Below are positions 1-10,795 of a DNA stretch of 64,000 bases, one piece after another. How positions within the stretch are numbered: the first letter of the stretch is position 1; each line of letters begins with the position of its first letter. The stretch comes from Lepturacanthus savala (taxonomy: Eukaryota > Chordata > Actinopteri > Scombriformes > Trichiuridae), in assembly GCA_030544235.1 (NCBI GenBank), contig CM060462.1:32310589-32374588 (forward strand), in the 5' to 3' direction. A program made the translations under genes and the position numbers. The notes beneath the pieces were generated by a model. The model was not told the DNA's origin. It saw nothing but the letters and a program-made list of their open reading frames with translations, and searched no databases.

Positions 1-582
1 GTCCGCTAAACACAGCTCGGAATATGTGTTATTTAGGGGGAAATGGGTTTATTAGATGTTTTTTTTTTCTCTCTTTAACATTTGCGATAAAAGCATTTGC
101 TCTGTGATATAAGCTCCAAACACACATGCTGCATCCTGGTACAAGAACAAAAGGAAAAGGTGTTCCCACTACTCAGAACTTCTCACTGTAAACATCCTTC
201 AGTAGCGCTTGTTAGCGGGTTGTTCAGAGTCTGGGACACACGTTGGAGCTGGTTGTTGTTTGTGGTGTTTATTTAACAACGTTTTTACCTCCCCTCACAA
301 TTTTCGCATTGTAGATGTCACACACAGCAGTCAGATTTGTTAGTTTATCAAGTTTAAAATGTTTTCAAATTACTCGGTCTGGTGGTTGCTCCATGTTACT
401 GTTTGTTGCTGTGCGCGTGCTCTGCGTGATGACGTAACCAGCTTGCCAACATAGAATTGAAGTAACTAGATGTGTGACTGGATCAGAACACTGGATCGGC
501 CTCTTTCATCCGATGTCCGATCCAGCTGATTGGTCAGTATCGGAGCCGATATCCGATCCGGGTATCGGATCGGTACATCTCT
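1..582. repeat. Probable end of a hAT-type DNA transposon (left part outside window)
   Basis: The right end, about 480-582, carries repeated TATCGGATCGG-type words and finishes with CGGATCGGTACATCTCTAG. In fish genomes this is the typical terminus of a hAT-like family rich in 'tatcgg' words. The opposite terminus and TSD lie before position 1, so neither class nor length can be confirmed. No coding sequence is visible. Confidence 0.45.
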
Positions 583-1333
583 AGTGCAAATAATACATGA
601 CTCTGTGAGATGATATTTTTTGTGCATATTGATAATTTAACTTAATATTGATAACTTCCTCAGATAAGTTCTAGACTCTGTTGAACTGAAACAAACACAA
701 TTCTTTGACCTACAAACAAAGGATTCCTTTATTTCATCTGCTCACTGATCAGTTTATTAATTATTTTACACAGTTCAGTCTCATACCCTCAGTTCAGCAG
801 CTTTCTTACATTGTGATTCAATTTAAGCTCACCCTTATGACCATATCTTTTCCTTTGAGGTGATTTAATAAAGAGATGTTCTCTATCTCAGTTTCTTCTG
901 TCCAATGACATTAGGATGTGAAAATAATTCCACTATAGCATCTCCTTGCTGTAGTCTGGAGCCTTTTCCTTGTCTCTGGCAGCATTTGATTGTACTAGTA
1001 TGTGTCTACATACACACTCATGCACCAACATCTCCTCGCCAGGAGCAGTGTAAATCTAGCTTGAGCACATATGATATACTTTTTACATTCTGACATGACC
1101 AATGTTATCATTATTCATAATACACTACCACCCCGACCCAGAGAACAAGCAATCACTGGCGCAATTTCCTACATCTTTGAACTGGTCCAGGGGAATGGAT
1201 CGTGTGTTTGTGTATGTGTTTTTCAGAGTGAGATTTTGTAATGATTATTATTCCACTGCTACAAAAAACAAAAAGTTTCATTAAAAGTTGGTCTGTATTT
1301 GTTTTGGGGTGTATAAATGTTGTGTGTGTGTGT

Positions 1334-1368
<35 letters not shown>

Positions 1369-2734
1369 GTGAGGGGGGGGGGGTGATATTATAGGCAGGT
1401 TAGGCAAATAGTTCGGTATGTAATTAGATATTATGGGGCTTTATACAAATGAATTTGAATTGTTTCCATCTACAGTCACACAAACAGGCTCATGCTCTCT
1501 CTCTTTCTCACAGACACAGACACACAAATACAGTTTTATACCCATGTAAAATCATACAGAAGAAAACTAAGGCCAGATACACAGACACTGTTTTATTCAT
1601 GTTGATGCGATGCTAGTGGACATCCACCCGCAAGGAACACTGCTTTTCTCACTCTCACCTCACACACAAAACACACAACCCATCCGCAGTCATTTTACAT
1701 CTAGCTCTATAAGCTCACACACACACTCACACACACACACACACACACACACAAAAACATACACATGAAACCCAGGAAGCCAGATGTGTCCATGTTGTCT
1801 GAAACTCCCCTTTTTCTGTGTGTGTGTGTGTGTGTGTATGGTTTCTGGCAAATATGTGCGTGTGTGAGTTTATGTACTCTCATGAATATGGAATCTGCTT
1901 TTATGAAAAAATAAATAAATAAAGACAATGCCCCTTTTCTAACCAATTTATCTCTAATCTATTCACTACCCAAACTCACTCTAAACACAGCATCTGACTC
2001 ACACTAAATTACTTTAAACTCAACTGTGTAATAGTATTTGTTCTTCTTCATTTCTTTCGAACTTAGCTAAAAAGGGAATTTGGAAGTAGACAAAAAATCT
2101 CCTACTGTGATTTATCATGCTGTATATTCTATCACACCACTAAATAAAACCTAAATGGTATCATATTTTCTAAATCCTGAATTATTGTCACTATTCATAA
2201 AAAAGTTTAATGTGTAACTAATGAGACGGAGGCAGCTGCGATCAGTGTCCACCTGATAATCCTAAAGCAGGACGTTGTTTTAGTATCACTGGAGAAGAGG
2301 CAATTGTGTGACACAATGCAAATAAAAGCACAACGACGACAACATGACCAATGACTCATGGATACATCATATCATTGATGCCAGCCAGGCGTGTGCTATT
2401 ACTGGTAATAATCAGAGAATATGTGCACGTCCCCTGCAGTCCTAACATACATTTGTAAAAACAGGCCCACCAGGTAAATAAAGTTCCATTTCACTAGATT
2501 TAAGAAGGTGTTCATGCATTATAACAACATCAACAGGCTTTTATGACCTTGGGCTTTGGTATAAATGTGTTAGAAAAACAACACTATTGTGAAGACAGAT
2601 ATTTGCTAAAATATATAAGACCCCATGTTGACAATCTAGCAAGATGGAAGCTGGTTTAAAGGTAAGATACAGCATAAGTGAGACTGTGATAATGCTGTTC
2701 TCACAAAAAGTGCTCAAATGATGCTTTTGATTTT
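583..2734. other. Non-coding AT-rich sequence with microsatellites
   Basis: No exon, RNA gene or transposon end was recognised here. It contains a (TG)n run at about 1319-1368 followed by a G-tract, and (CA)n/(TG)n runs at 1716-1753 and 1817-1838. The open frames are microsatellite translations or chance. Confidence 0.6.
1319..1383. repeat. (TG)n microsatellite followed by a G-run
   Basis: About 25 TG units with one GAG interruption are followed by a run of about 11 G. Alternating purine-pyrimidine next to a G-tract is a plausible non-B DNA site. Confidence 0.95.
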
Positions 2735-3077
2735 CTATACCTGCTTATTCCTCATTAGGGTCGCAGGGGTCTGCTGGAGCCTATCCCAGCGCGAGTGAGC
2801 GAGAGGCAGGGATACACCCCAGATGGTAGCCAGCCTATCGTGGAGCACACACACCATTCACTCACACACTCACACCTACAGGCAATTTAGAGTCACCAAT
2901 TAACTTGAGCATGTTTTTGGACTGTGGGAGGAAGCCAGTGAAAACCCATGCAGACACGGGGAGAACATGCAAACTCCACACAGAAAAGTCCCAGACCCAG
3001 GACCCAACGAGGTCTTGAACCTGCGACTTTTTTGCTGTGAGGCAACAGCGCTAACCGCTCCACTGTGTTGCCCACTT
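2735..3077 (-). mobile_element. tRNA-derived SINE, minus strand
   Basis: Read on the minus strand, the unit starts near 3077 with a tRNA-like head. An A-box-like segment (CAGTGGAGCGGTTAGC, about 3050-3065) is followed by a B box (GGTTCAAGACC, 3011-3021). The body contains the widespread fish segment with 'tttttggactgtgggagg' and ends in the 'gagcctatcccag' tail toward 2735. The A-to-B spacing and repetitive body mark it as a SINE, not a tRNA gene. A partial head of the same family occurs at 22659-22725 and tail-like pieces at 35446-35545 and 43720-43785. Confidence 0.75.
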
Positions 3078-3579
3078 TTGATAGATCTGTAATATTTTTA
3101 CTTTTATCTTATTTATGTCATACATTAAGATTATTAATTGTGTGTAATTACTCAGTTTGGCTAAACACTTCATCTTAAACACACAGAACAAACAGTTTGC
3201 AGTCAGGAGATATCTGCAGATTATAACAAGTGTATTGGGTGAGAATTGTGGACTGTACCTTTAATTAAAGGCTCTGAATTATTCTTCCACCACTGATTAA
3301 AGGTTTATAGTCAAATCTATGCTTGTAACTGTAACACACTGAAACCTTATCACTGTCTTTATCCATTAATTGCCATGGTGAGTATGCACAGTGTGTAGGC
3401 TGGTAGATTCACTGCTGGTTGTGTTCAGATAACTAGACACTTATGTCCTTGAACTGAAAAACCTACCTCCTCACTCCCACATTTGAAAGTCTCTGAGAAT
3501 AACAGGACCAGGTATGTAAAACAGCAATTCAAGAATTATTTCTGCTCGCACATGCTCAGTGGGGGGTGCTGGAGCTTAC

Positions 3580-3719
3580 CTGAGGTCTCGGGTGTCCTTT
3601 GACGATACACTGGAGCACTAGTGTGTCTCCTTCTTTGATGGTGTAGATTCTCTCGCTGATGTTATCATCCTTGACGTTACATGCTGCGCCTGAGTGCACG
3701 ATCTGGGCGTTGGCTGGAG
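3580..3719 (-). CDS. mdga1: Internal coding exon of an MDGA-family gene (mdga1-like), N-terminal Ig1 segment
   Basis: MDGA proteins are GPI-anchored Ig/MAM-domain cell-surface proteins that bind neuroligins and restrain synapse formation. This minus-strand exon encodes about 46 residues. They include AQIVHSGAACNVKDDN, then ISERIYTIKEGDTLVLQC, then GHPRPQ; the cysteine of VLQC is the first Ig1 disulphide cysteine. The DDNISER and EGDTL wording fits MDGA1 better than MDGA2, judged from memory of the human proteins. The exon is bounded by an acceptor ending CTCACAG (AG at 3721-3720) and a donor GTAAGC starting at 3579. It is 140 nt: it enters with two bases of a split codon and leaves in phase 0 after Gln. 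The following exon (expected to begin V-R-W) and the signal-peptide exon were not found in the window. Paralogue assignment is the least certain point. Confidence 0.83.
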
Positions 3720-5266
3720 CTGTGAGTGAACACATGGACAAACACACACACGCACACATAGGGAGAGAAAACACATCACATACTTAATAACATCTCCACA
3801 GCAGAAAAAAAGGTCATTCTCTTTGGGTGCATCAGTAATGCTAGAGCTAATATCAATGATTCACATAAATAAATGTATCACATTACTCCTACATCTGCAA
3901 GAACAAAACCTTTTACAAAAGTGTTCAGGAGTGTTCAGTATGTCAGTGTTTGAAAAGAGCTGCAGACATTTATTGGAAATCTGAAACTTTGGACTCCATT
4001 AGAAGGTCAAAAAGGGAGATTCTGGGAGGTGTTTTCTTATACGCTATAAACAGAGTGATAGCATGAACCTTACAAGTCAATTACATGTCATACTGAGCAA
4101 AAAGCTCTTGGTTGCAATTTTTGACTGTAAAATATCAACTTTGAAGCATGGCACATGATGCAATGGATGCCTGCTCAATACAAGCGTTAAGATGTAAAGA
4201 AAAACAGGTGCATGTCGTCTGTCTGCATCATTTCTTCAAAATGGCTTAATAGCTTCACATTTCAAAGCATCTTACATCTTCAAAAGAGAAAGAGGAGATT
4301 TCAGATAGTCATGTTTGCATTGTTGCCTTTTTTCTATAGAACTCTTGTCTTGTTTGCACTAATATCGGTGTATTCATTCTAAATGAGTACTAATCATTCA
4401 TTGTATGTTTGCATACGTGGCCAATAAAGCTGATTCTGGTGATGATTCTAGTAAAAAGAGGGCAACATGATGTTTTATTTTTTTTCCAAAATGCTCGACA
4501 AAGTTTCATTTCATGTCCTAAATTTCTCAGAGTTCTGATTCAGTTGGAAATTGGCCATTCGTGTTCTCAACTCTCAATGGCTTTACCCAGTTTCTCTCTC
4601 ATGTGTCACTTAAGAATGTGACAGAGGATGCCGTTTTGTGCCTTCGGAGAAGGATTCACAAAGAACACAGAAGCAAGAAGTGAAATTCATTGATATTTGA
4701 CTGAAAAAGACCTCTTTAGCTTCAAATTATCACACAGAGATATTTTATCAACATATTGTGACAGTAAAGACTGCAGGCTGTGACGACAGCTGCAGGAATA
4801 ACGCATGATAGCTGCATAACGGGAGATCTCTGTGATGGCGGCAACCACAACGTCTGTGTCTGCGGAGCACTGACCCACGACAGGGGCTGGCTCGCATGCA
4901 AGTAGCCTCAGATGGCTTCGCTTCCCTCATGATGAAGAGAGACAGGAGGGAGGAGGGGAGAGACCGAGACGGAGTGAGAGAAACAGTGGGTGAGGAGGAA
5001 AAGGCCAGAGCAGAACGTGAAGCCCCAGAGAGGCATAGGGCGGACGCCACAGGAGCATGGAGATGCGATTAGCATCGATACACAGGGAGAACAAACTGTT
5101 ATCATTGGTCAGAAGGCAGGAAGTGGGTGCGTCTGTTCACCGTAAACTTCCACCCCATCAGATATAATAACGCAGAGCTAGAAACAGGAGCAGAATAAAA
5201 CGAGTCTCTGAATATGTCACCACATGATCAGTTACAGAACAAATGGCAGCTGTTATTTGCTTAAGG
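3720..5266. other. Presumed intron upstream of the MDGA exon
   Basis: No exon was recognised. Around 4320-4445 the sequence ends in 'ccaataaagctgattctgg', resembling the 3' tail of a degraded LINE. Overlapping minus-strand open frames at 4748-5105 have no recognisable domain. Confidence 0.5.
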
Positions 5267-5670
5267 AAGGGGTGTCAAACATGCAGCCCGGGTACCGGAA
5301 CCGGCCCGCTGAAGGGTCCAATCCTGCTCACTGGATGACTGTACAAAGTGTGACAATGAAATAGACCAGTTCCTACACTGAAAAAAGTAAATCTGGGAGT
5401 ATGTAATTGTAAAATAATTAAAACAAAGTTAGTTTCTTAACATGAATATGTCAAGTTATGAATTAGTTTAAATTTGTTCAAAACACAAGTCATTTTGATT
5501 TTTTTTTCTTAACAAGCTTTACGTAAGTGTCTCAACAAATCTTGTTATGCAGACCCACAAAACAATTTTCTCATTGTGTTTACGAGCCTCCGACTGCGCC
5601 CCGTGTGGTGCATTCTAGGTAGCAAAATTCAAACCCGTCTCAGGACCACGGAGAGGAGAGGTTCCAGAAT

Positions 5671-7740
5671 ATGACTGGACGTTTAAGGTAAGAATAAAGT
5701 GAATGTTAGTGATGTAGTTGGTTAAACACTAAAGTCCCTTGTTCAAATGTAAAGTTCATGTTTGCAAGCGGCTGTAATTTGAAGTAAGCAGGGATGTAGG
5801 CGGCGCCGGGTGTCATGTTCCCGGCAGCATAGCCGTTAGCGAGGGATTTAAGATGTGAGTCGGCCATAAATAAACACCTGGGTGGTGGTGGCCGTGCTTA
5901 TGAGTGAATTTGTGGAGGTTTTAGGTCGCAGTGGGGGCTGTAGGCAGTTAGCTCTGCTTGTTAGCCACTGAAACACAGCGTTGAGAAGATGTTCCTACTT
6001 TCTGAGTTAAATAAATTATTTGCAATGTTTTGTTTTCTTCTTAATATGTTAATAACAATAATAAATTGATTAAACTAAACTACAATCCTTCTTGAATTAG
6101 CTAGGAAATAGGCTACTTTATTTTATAAAGCTGAAAACAGTAAGCTGACAGAGGTACATAATCCTCATTAACCTAATTGTAGTAGATACGTGTTTGCAAA
6201 TGTTCGGTAATTTAAAAGATGAATTATTTATTTGGATTTTGTTTTTTCATGGTAGGTTACTAACTATGTCATTGTATCCTTACCAGGTGATTTATCTTGT
6301 CAAGCACACTGGATGAAGGTATGTACAGACAGTTGCAATTGTTTTGGGGAAAGTAAATGTTACATTATTTCAAGTAGTTTACATATTATAATATCATATT
6401 GGGAGCAGAGATTCAGTTGGTCTTTCACTGAGAAAATTGTTGTGACAGCCCATTCCAAAATGTAGCAAAAGATAAACTTACCTGTTTACCTGTGGAAAAT
6501 TTAACAGTATATTATCTTGATACAGGCGTCAGAATAAAAGATAAATTTGAAATCTGAGGTAAACTATCTCCCATCACATCCTCAAGGTGAAACTGATGAA
6601 ACCCTTGAAAAGGAGAGAATAGAGGTTCTCTATGAGTACAAGAAAAGAGACAACACCAAAATTATCAATAAAAAGATGGCGAAAACCTTTTCATTATGTC
6701 GAAATTATGTAATCCTCAATAAACCAGCTGTGATTGACTTCAAAGCTTGATGGCCTGCCCTGTTTGAGCTTTCCCAGGTATGTTGTACAATTGAATTGTG
6801 TCGTTTTCTTATTTTAATTTTCATTTTATTCAATCATTTAGGTTGGAAAAAAAAAACTCAGCTGTCGTTACAGCCTTGATCTGGTGAAACATTCCTTATA
6901 AAACGCATGACCACTTAAATGTTGCTTTCAGTGTAGCCTTAGGGTCAACTTTCTACCTCTGATGTGTTTCTGTTGCTCTGTGTCTCTGTAATTCTTTTTT
7001 CCCTGTATTTCATGATGTTTCTCTATCTCTCCTCTGACCTCTTTTGCAGATCAAGGAGGAATTCCGTAGGATCACACTGAAGCCGCTATCCACATTCCTG
7101 GGGAAGTTGGACCAATACACACCCAGACTGTTGAGCCTCTACAGGAGGAAGGAGGCATGTACTTACTGTACATCCAGGGTACAAACTTAACTTTCTGGCT
7201 CAAATCTACTGGTCAGAAAGATTTTTACTGGCCAAAAATTATAAATAGCAGTTGGCTTTTTGATTTAAGCCTGTTTTCTTTGATTCTAGAAAGGGGGCAC
7301 ACTCCCAGAATATGCCTCCACATTTCCGAATGGGAGCGATGGTCACTTAACTGGCCTGAGTTCCCTTTTGGTTTTGACAGTTAGTTAGTTACAGTTACAG
7401 TTAGTTATATATAGTGGCATTCTGATGTCTGTGCTTAACATGATCTCATTTCTGTTTTTGTAGGACAACAGCATTGAGTCCAGAAGAGAGGCTGTCATCA
7501 GAGGCCTCATTCTCTACCTTGGAGAACAGACAGGAGGAGCTAATCAAGGCCTACAAGGTAAAGAAAACTTTCAAAAGAAAGAAAGAGCATCAAGAGAGCT
7601 ATATAAGAGCTATACAAGAGAGTTTTATTTTTTCTGGTGTTTTTTTTTTTTTTTTTTTTACAGGTTTTTGGTGATGACGATGTTATGACTGTACAAGAGG
7701 CCCTTACTACAAACGTTGTTTGTTTGTTTGAATAATGTGG
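5671..7740 (+). pseudogene. SAMD3-like multi-exon gene relic inside a transposon-like unit
   Basis: Reading through apparent introns gives pieces of a protein family repeated in fish genomes and usually annotated SAMD3-like; its function is unknown. Putative exons are: 5671-5687 (MTGRL..., donor AAG/GTAAGA); 6287-6318 (LSSTLDE); 6536-6777 (with PAVIDFKA-stop-WPALFELSQ, donor CAG/GTATGT); about 7050-7156 (IKEEFRRITLKPLSTF, LDQYTPRLLSLYRR); 7464-7557 (DNSIESRREAVIRGLILYL); and a last piece from 7664. Acceptors are present at 6285, 6534, 7048, 7462 and 7662. An in-frame TGA at 6748-6750 replaces the Arg expected before WPALF, consistent with CpG decay. Exon 5 is frameshifted, and an in-frame TGA appears early in exon 2. 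Retained introns exclude a processed copy. The family name rests on memory of the RWPALF and LDxYTPRLLxLYR motifs. Confidence 0.6.
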
Positions 7741-7763
7741 ACATTTTTCCAGAGTATACAGCA

Positions 7764-8040
7764 TTAGAGCTGCAACTAACAGTATAATTGTCATTATTGT
7801 ACAATCTGTCTTCTTTTTCAATCAATACTTAGATCATTTGAATGTGAGAAAATTGTAAAAAAAAAAAAAAAAAAAAAAAAATGTGTTATCACTGTTTCCC
7901 CAAGCCCAAGATACAACTTAGAATGTCTTGTTTTATCCCGACCGATATTAATATATTCTCATGTGAGAAGCTGAATTTGGATTTTTTTTTTTATTATTAT
8001 TTAAATGACTCAAAGATTAGTTCAAAGATAAGCTATACAC
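7764..8040. repeat. Foldback MITE copy a ('agagctgcaactaac' family)
   Basis: It starts TTAGAGCTGCAACTAAC and continues with degraded internal words of the family, including 'cactgtttccccaagccc' and 'atgtcttgttttatcc'. An A-run of about 24 sits in the middle. It lies just after the last SAMD3-like exon piece. The right end is blurred. Confidence 0.65.
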
Positions 8041-8231
8041 AGTATACTCAATTATTGCCCAGTTCAATGGCAATATATATTGACATAAGTTTGCTTGTTT
8101 GCGAGAATTTGTTGTGTTGAATTTTTTTTTTTCTTTTTGACCTCTAGTGGAACTCATGAGGGCAAAATGTCAATTATTATATTGAGCAGATTGAGCAACA
8201 TGCTTGATGCTTCATGCTTAATTTAAGTAGA

Positions 8232-8597
8232 TCACCATAACAAAAATATATCCTGTTTTATCTACAGAGAAAAAGGCAACTTTTTGCATCATTTTATCAC
8301 ATAGATCAAACAAGAGTAGTCTTTGTATGCACAACATTACTTTTGCAAGTACAGTAAACTTACTCATGCTACTAATATCAACTTACGTTTGCTAGTAACA
8401 AACTTACTTTTGAAAGTGAAGACAACTTAATACCATTGAGTTGACTTTAATTGCAAAAGTAAGTTGACATCACCTGCAAAAGTAAGTTGACTGTACTTGC
8501 AAAATGAATGTTGCACTACTATTGTTTGACCTACAGGATAAAATGATGCAAAAAGTTGCCTAACTTTAGTAGATCAAGCACTTTATTTTTATCAGTG
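8232..8597. repeat. Long imperfect hairpin with repeated 'acttacttttgcaagt' words
   Basis: The two arms are inverted copies. GGCAACTTTTTGCATC at about 8275 matches the reverse complement of GATGCAAAAAGTTGCC near 8546, and 'ttgcaagtacagt.aacttac' occurs in both arms. The centre is near 8440. The arms contain several copies of a short ACTTRCTTTTGNAAGT-like word in both orientations. It could be a MITE of its own or the structured terminus of the element starting at 5376. There is no coding capacity. Confidence 0.8.
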
Positions 8598-9030
8598 TAT
8601 TTCTTCGCAAAAAAGTGAAGTCACTGAGAATCTTTCAGGGCTCTAGAGATAAAGTATTTACAGTTTAGTTCTAGTTTGTAAATGGTTTGTAAAGCAAAAG
8701 ATAACATCATCTTCTTCTTAAAAACAGTAAATATTGTTCAGTGAGCAAATGTTATGAATAAAAATGCAACAATGACTGTTTGAATATGGAATAACTCATA
8801 CATCATATCATGGAATTTACACTTTTTTTCTTAAAGCATCTCTCCTTTTTAGTGAAATGAAGGTTAATTAATAATATACTTATGTATGATGTATTTCCTA
8901 ACATAAAAAAGGAGGAGAAAATTGTAGGTGTTGTTATTTAGTTAATTATTACTGGTCTGGCCCATTTCAAACCAAATTACCCTGAATATGGCTCATGAAC
9001 TACATTAAGTCTGACTCCAGTGGCTTAAGG

Positions 9031-9749
9031 TGTCGAGACAGCGCAGTGAACCAGTCCATCTGATGACCTTAAGGGAGTGAACGGACTGATACAAGATGGC
9101 GGTCATGGGTGGACCATGGCTCATTCACCCAAGGCTGTGTTGGGAGAGTCATAAGTGTTCTACAGATATCTTAGTCCCAACCAACTGAAGCCAAGATGAG
9201 AGGGTGAAACTTTTGTCATGTGGACATTGGATTTCATTAAATATCCTCTGAAAACGGAAATATACAGTAGGTGGGAAAAAATATCACTTAGAGATTAAGC
9301 ACCAAGCTGAGTTGATTTAACCTTAAAATGTGTAAAACAATCAGTGATCAGCAGACATTGGCTCACTGTAGTATATTTTCACAGTGTCGACAGCTTTTTA
9401 AAAGCACAGATCCTGATTCAGAAATCAAGGTTTTCTTTTGGTATTTTTTTTTCTTTTATTATTTTTTTTTAAATCGGGCTGACTGGAGTTAGGCTGGTAG
9501 TTATTTGCACACGTTAATGTGCCTCTATTATGACATAAAGACGTTTTCAGTGTGTGGGTGTGAATATTTCTGTGTGTGAAATGAGACTACCCACTCATTC
9601 TGCTGTGATCTGGCTCCTCTGTACTGTTTCTGAAACCTGGCTGAACACAAGCTGCTCCTGCTGCTCCCCCCTCAGAGGGTCTGTATTTGACTTCTGTTTG
9701 TCTAACCAACGACAGCTGCACTAACCAGTCACAACAGAGCAAGCATTTC
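9031..9749. other. Non-coding, nothing recognised
   Basis: AT-rich sequence with no exon, transposon end or RNA gene that could be supported. Confidence 0.5.
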
Positions 9750-10025
9750 AAAGCGTGTACATTTTATGAGACAATGAAAATTGTAATATTAAAATTGGGA
9801 AAATGGCTAAATAGAATCCCTTTAACCTTAAAACCTACAACAGTAGAAATTATTGTTCTCATTTACCTTAAAGGTTCCATTTTGAATACAGGTCTAAATA
9901 GCTGCTTCTGAACCATAAGAAGCATACATTTTTATTATACAATGAAGATTTTAAACTTCGAAAATGGCAAAATAGGACCCCCTAAATTGTTCTCATTTCC
10001 TTTAAATCTTCCATTTTGAAAAAGA
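9750..10025. repeat. Diverged tandem duplication, period about 170 bp
   Basis: The order 'gtacattttatgagacaatgaa', 'aaaatggc', 'ttgttctcattt', 'ttccattttgaa' in 9758-9885 recurs as 'catacatttttatta', 'caatgaag', 'aaaatggc', 'ttgttctcattt', 'ttccattttgaa' in 9925-10021. Confidence 0.7.
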
Positions 10026-10301
10026 AAAATCACATGTGTTGACTCATGAAGCAGTTTGTATGGTAGTTCTGATGATTATTACTGAACAATTAATATACTG
10101 TGATTTATACTGTTGCCCTTTAAAAAAATACTGATACCATTATAGAAGATGGAGTGAGAAAGAGAAAAGTGAAATGACTGCAGCTCAGATTCCATTTTCT
10201 AAACCTATTTCATGGTCTTTTAGCTATTACTTCTAAACCAACGTAAAAACACAGATGCAAAAGCAAAACTTGACACTATCCTCATTTATAACAACCTCCA
10301 C

Positions 10302-10795
10302 AGTAGAGCTATAATGATAAGTAGTTTAGTTGCCAACTATTACATTAATCACTAACTACATTGATAATAAATTGATCGATTTAAGTAATTTTTTTGAAAA
10401 TGTCCAAATTCTCTGGTTCCAGCTATTCAAATCTACAGAGCTGCATGTAACAACCTAAAAAAACAATTTAGGAGTGCGATGAAAGTGGCTGGTAATCATA
10501 TAGTAAATTTGTGAATGAAGGGTGAGATGCAGAGTCTCACTTTCCTGGCTGCATTAGTAACATTTGTATTTTGATTCAATACTGCATCACATTATTATGT
10601 TTTTGGTAGTCACCTGCACCATGTTTACTGACAATAACTACCTTGTGGCCACGCTTTAGTAACTTGTGGCAACGCATCATTTATTTGTTTACCCAATGTC
10701 ACCAGAGGTGCTCTGTACAAATCTGATTATTTTTTGTTTTTTTTACTCTTCTATAATAGTAAATTGATGAGCTTTGGATAGTGAACCGAATTTTA
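10302..10795. repeat. Foldback MITE copy b, split by a nested MITE
   Basis: In the opposite orientation to copy a, it reads 'gttgccaactattacattaatc', 'aaaatgtccaaattctctgg' and 'ccagctattcaaatct'. After the 282-bp insert it resumes with 'gattattttttgttt' and 'cttctataatagtaaa'. The two halves join exactly as in the uninterrupted copies elsewhere in the window. Confidence 0.75.
10435..10716. mobile_element. Small hAT-type MITE nested in MITE copy b
   Basis: It is a 282-bp non-coding insert with a perfect 7-bp terminal inverted repeat, ACAGAGC and GCTCTGT. An 8-bp target duplication with one mismatch flanks it: TCAAATCT at 10427-10434 and ACAAATCT at 10717-10724. The 8-bp duplication and CAGAG end point to a hAT transposase acting in trans. 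Confidence 0.78.

Larger units (their letters stand above)
5376..8597 (+). mobile_element. Inner TA-flanked element carrying a spliced SAMD3-like gene relic
   Basis: The left end CACTGAAAAAAGTAAAT (5376) and the reverse complement of the right end, CACTGATAAAAATAAAG (8597), form an imperfect terminal inverted repeat (13 of 17). A TA dinucleotide flanks both sides (5374-5375 and 8598-8599), suggesting TA target duplication. Inside are a plus-strand multi-exon gene relic, a foldback MITE fragment, and a hairpin near the right end. No transposase was recognised. Alternatively the right terminus belongs only to the hairpin repeat (8232-8597), in which case the larger unit is a composite. Confidence 0.55.
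5267..9022. mobile_element. Outer hAT-type non-autonomous element, split by a later insertion
   Basis: The left end AAGGGGTGTCAAACATGC, followed by 'cagcccggg' and 'ggcccgct' words, matches the fish hAT family whose consensus starts CAGGGGTGTCAAAC. The right half resumes after 8600 and includes 'ggtctggcccatttcaa' near 8955, ending TCTGACTCCAGTG at 9022. A perfect 8-bp target duplication GCTTAAGG lies at 5259-5266 and 9023-9030, which defines both ends. Without the insert the element is about 0.5 kb and non-coding. It must be older than the 3.2-kb element inside it. Confidence 0.82.

Noticed and set aside
2893..3077. Possible tRNA gene suggested by A- and B-box-like sequence
   Set aside because: No cloverleaf acceptor stem. 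The body and tail are those of a dispersed SINE with other partial copies in the window.
4748..5105. Overlapping minus-strand frames as the missing mdga1 signal-peptide exon
   Set aside because: The frames are Ser/Pro/Leu-rich from purine-biased DNA. No signal peptide ending in the expected G-Q-G-V-Y-A-P-like sequence and no phase-compatible donor could be found.
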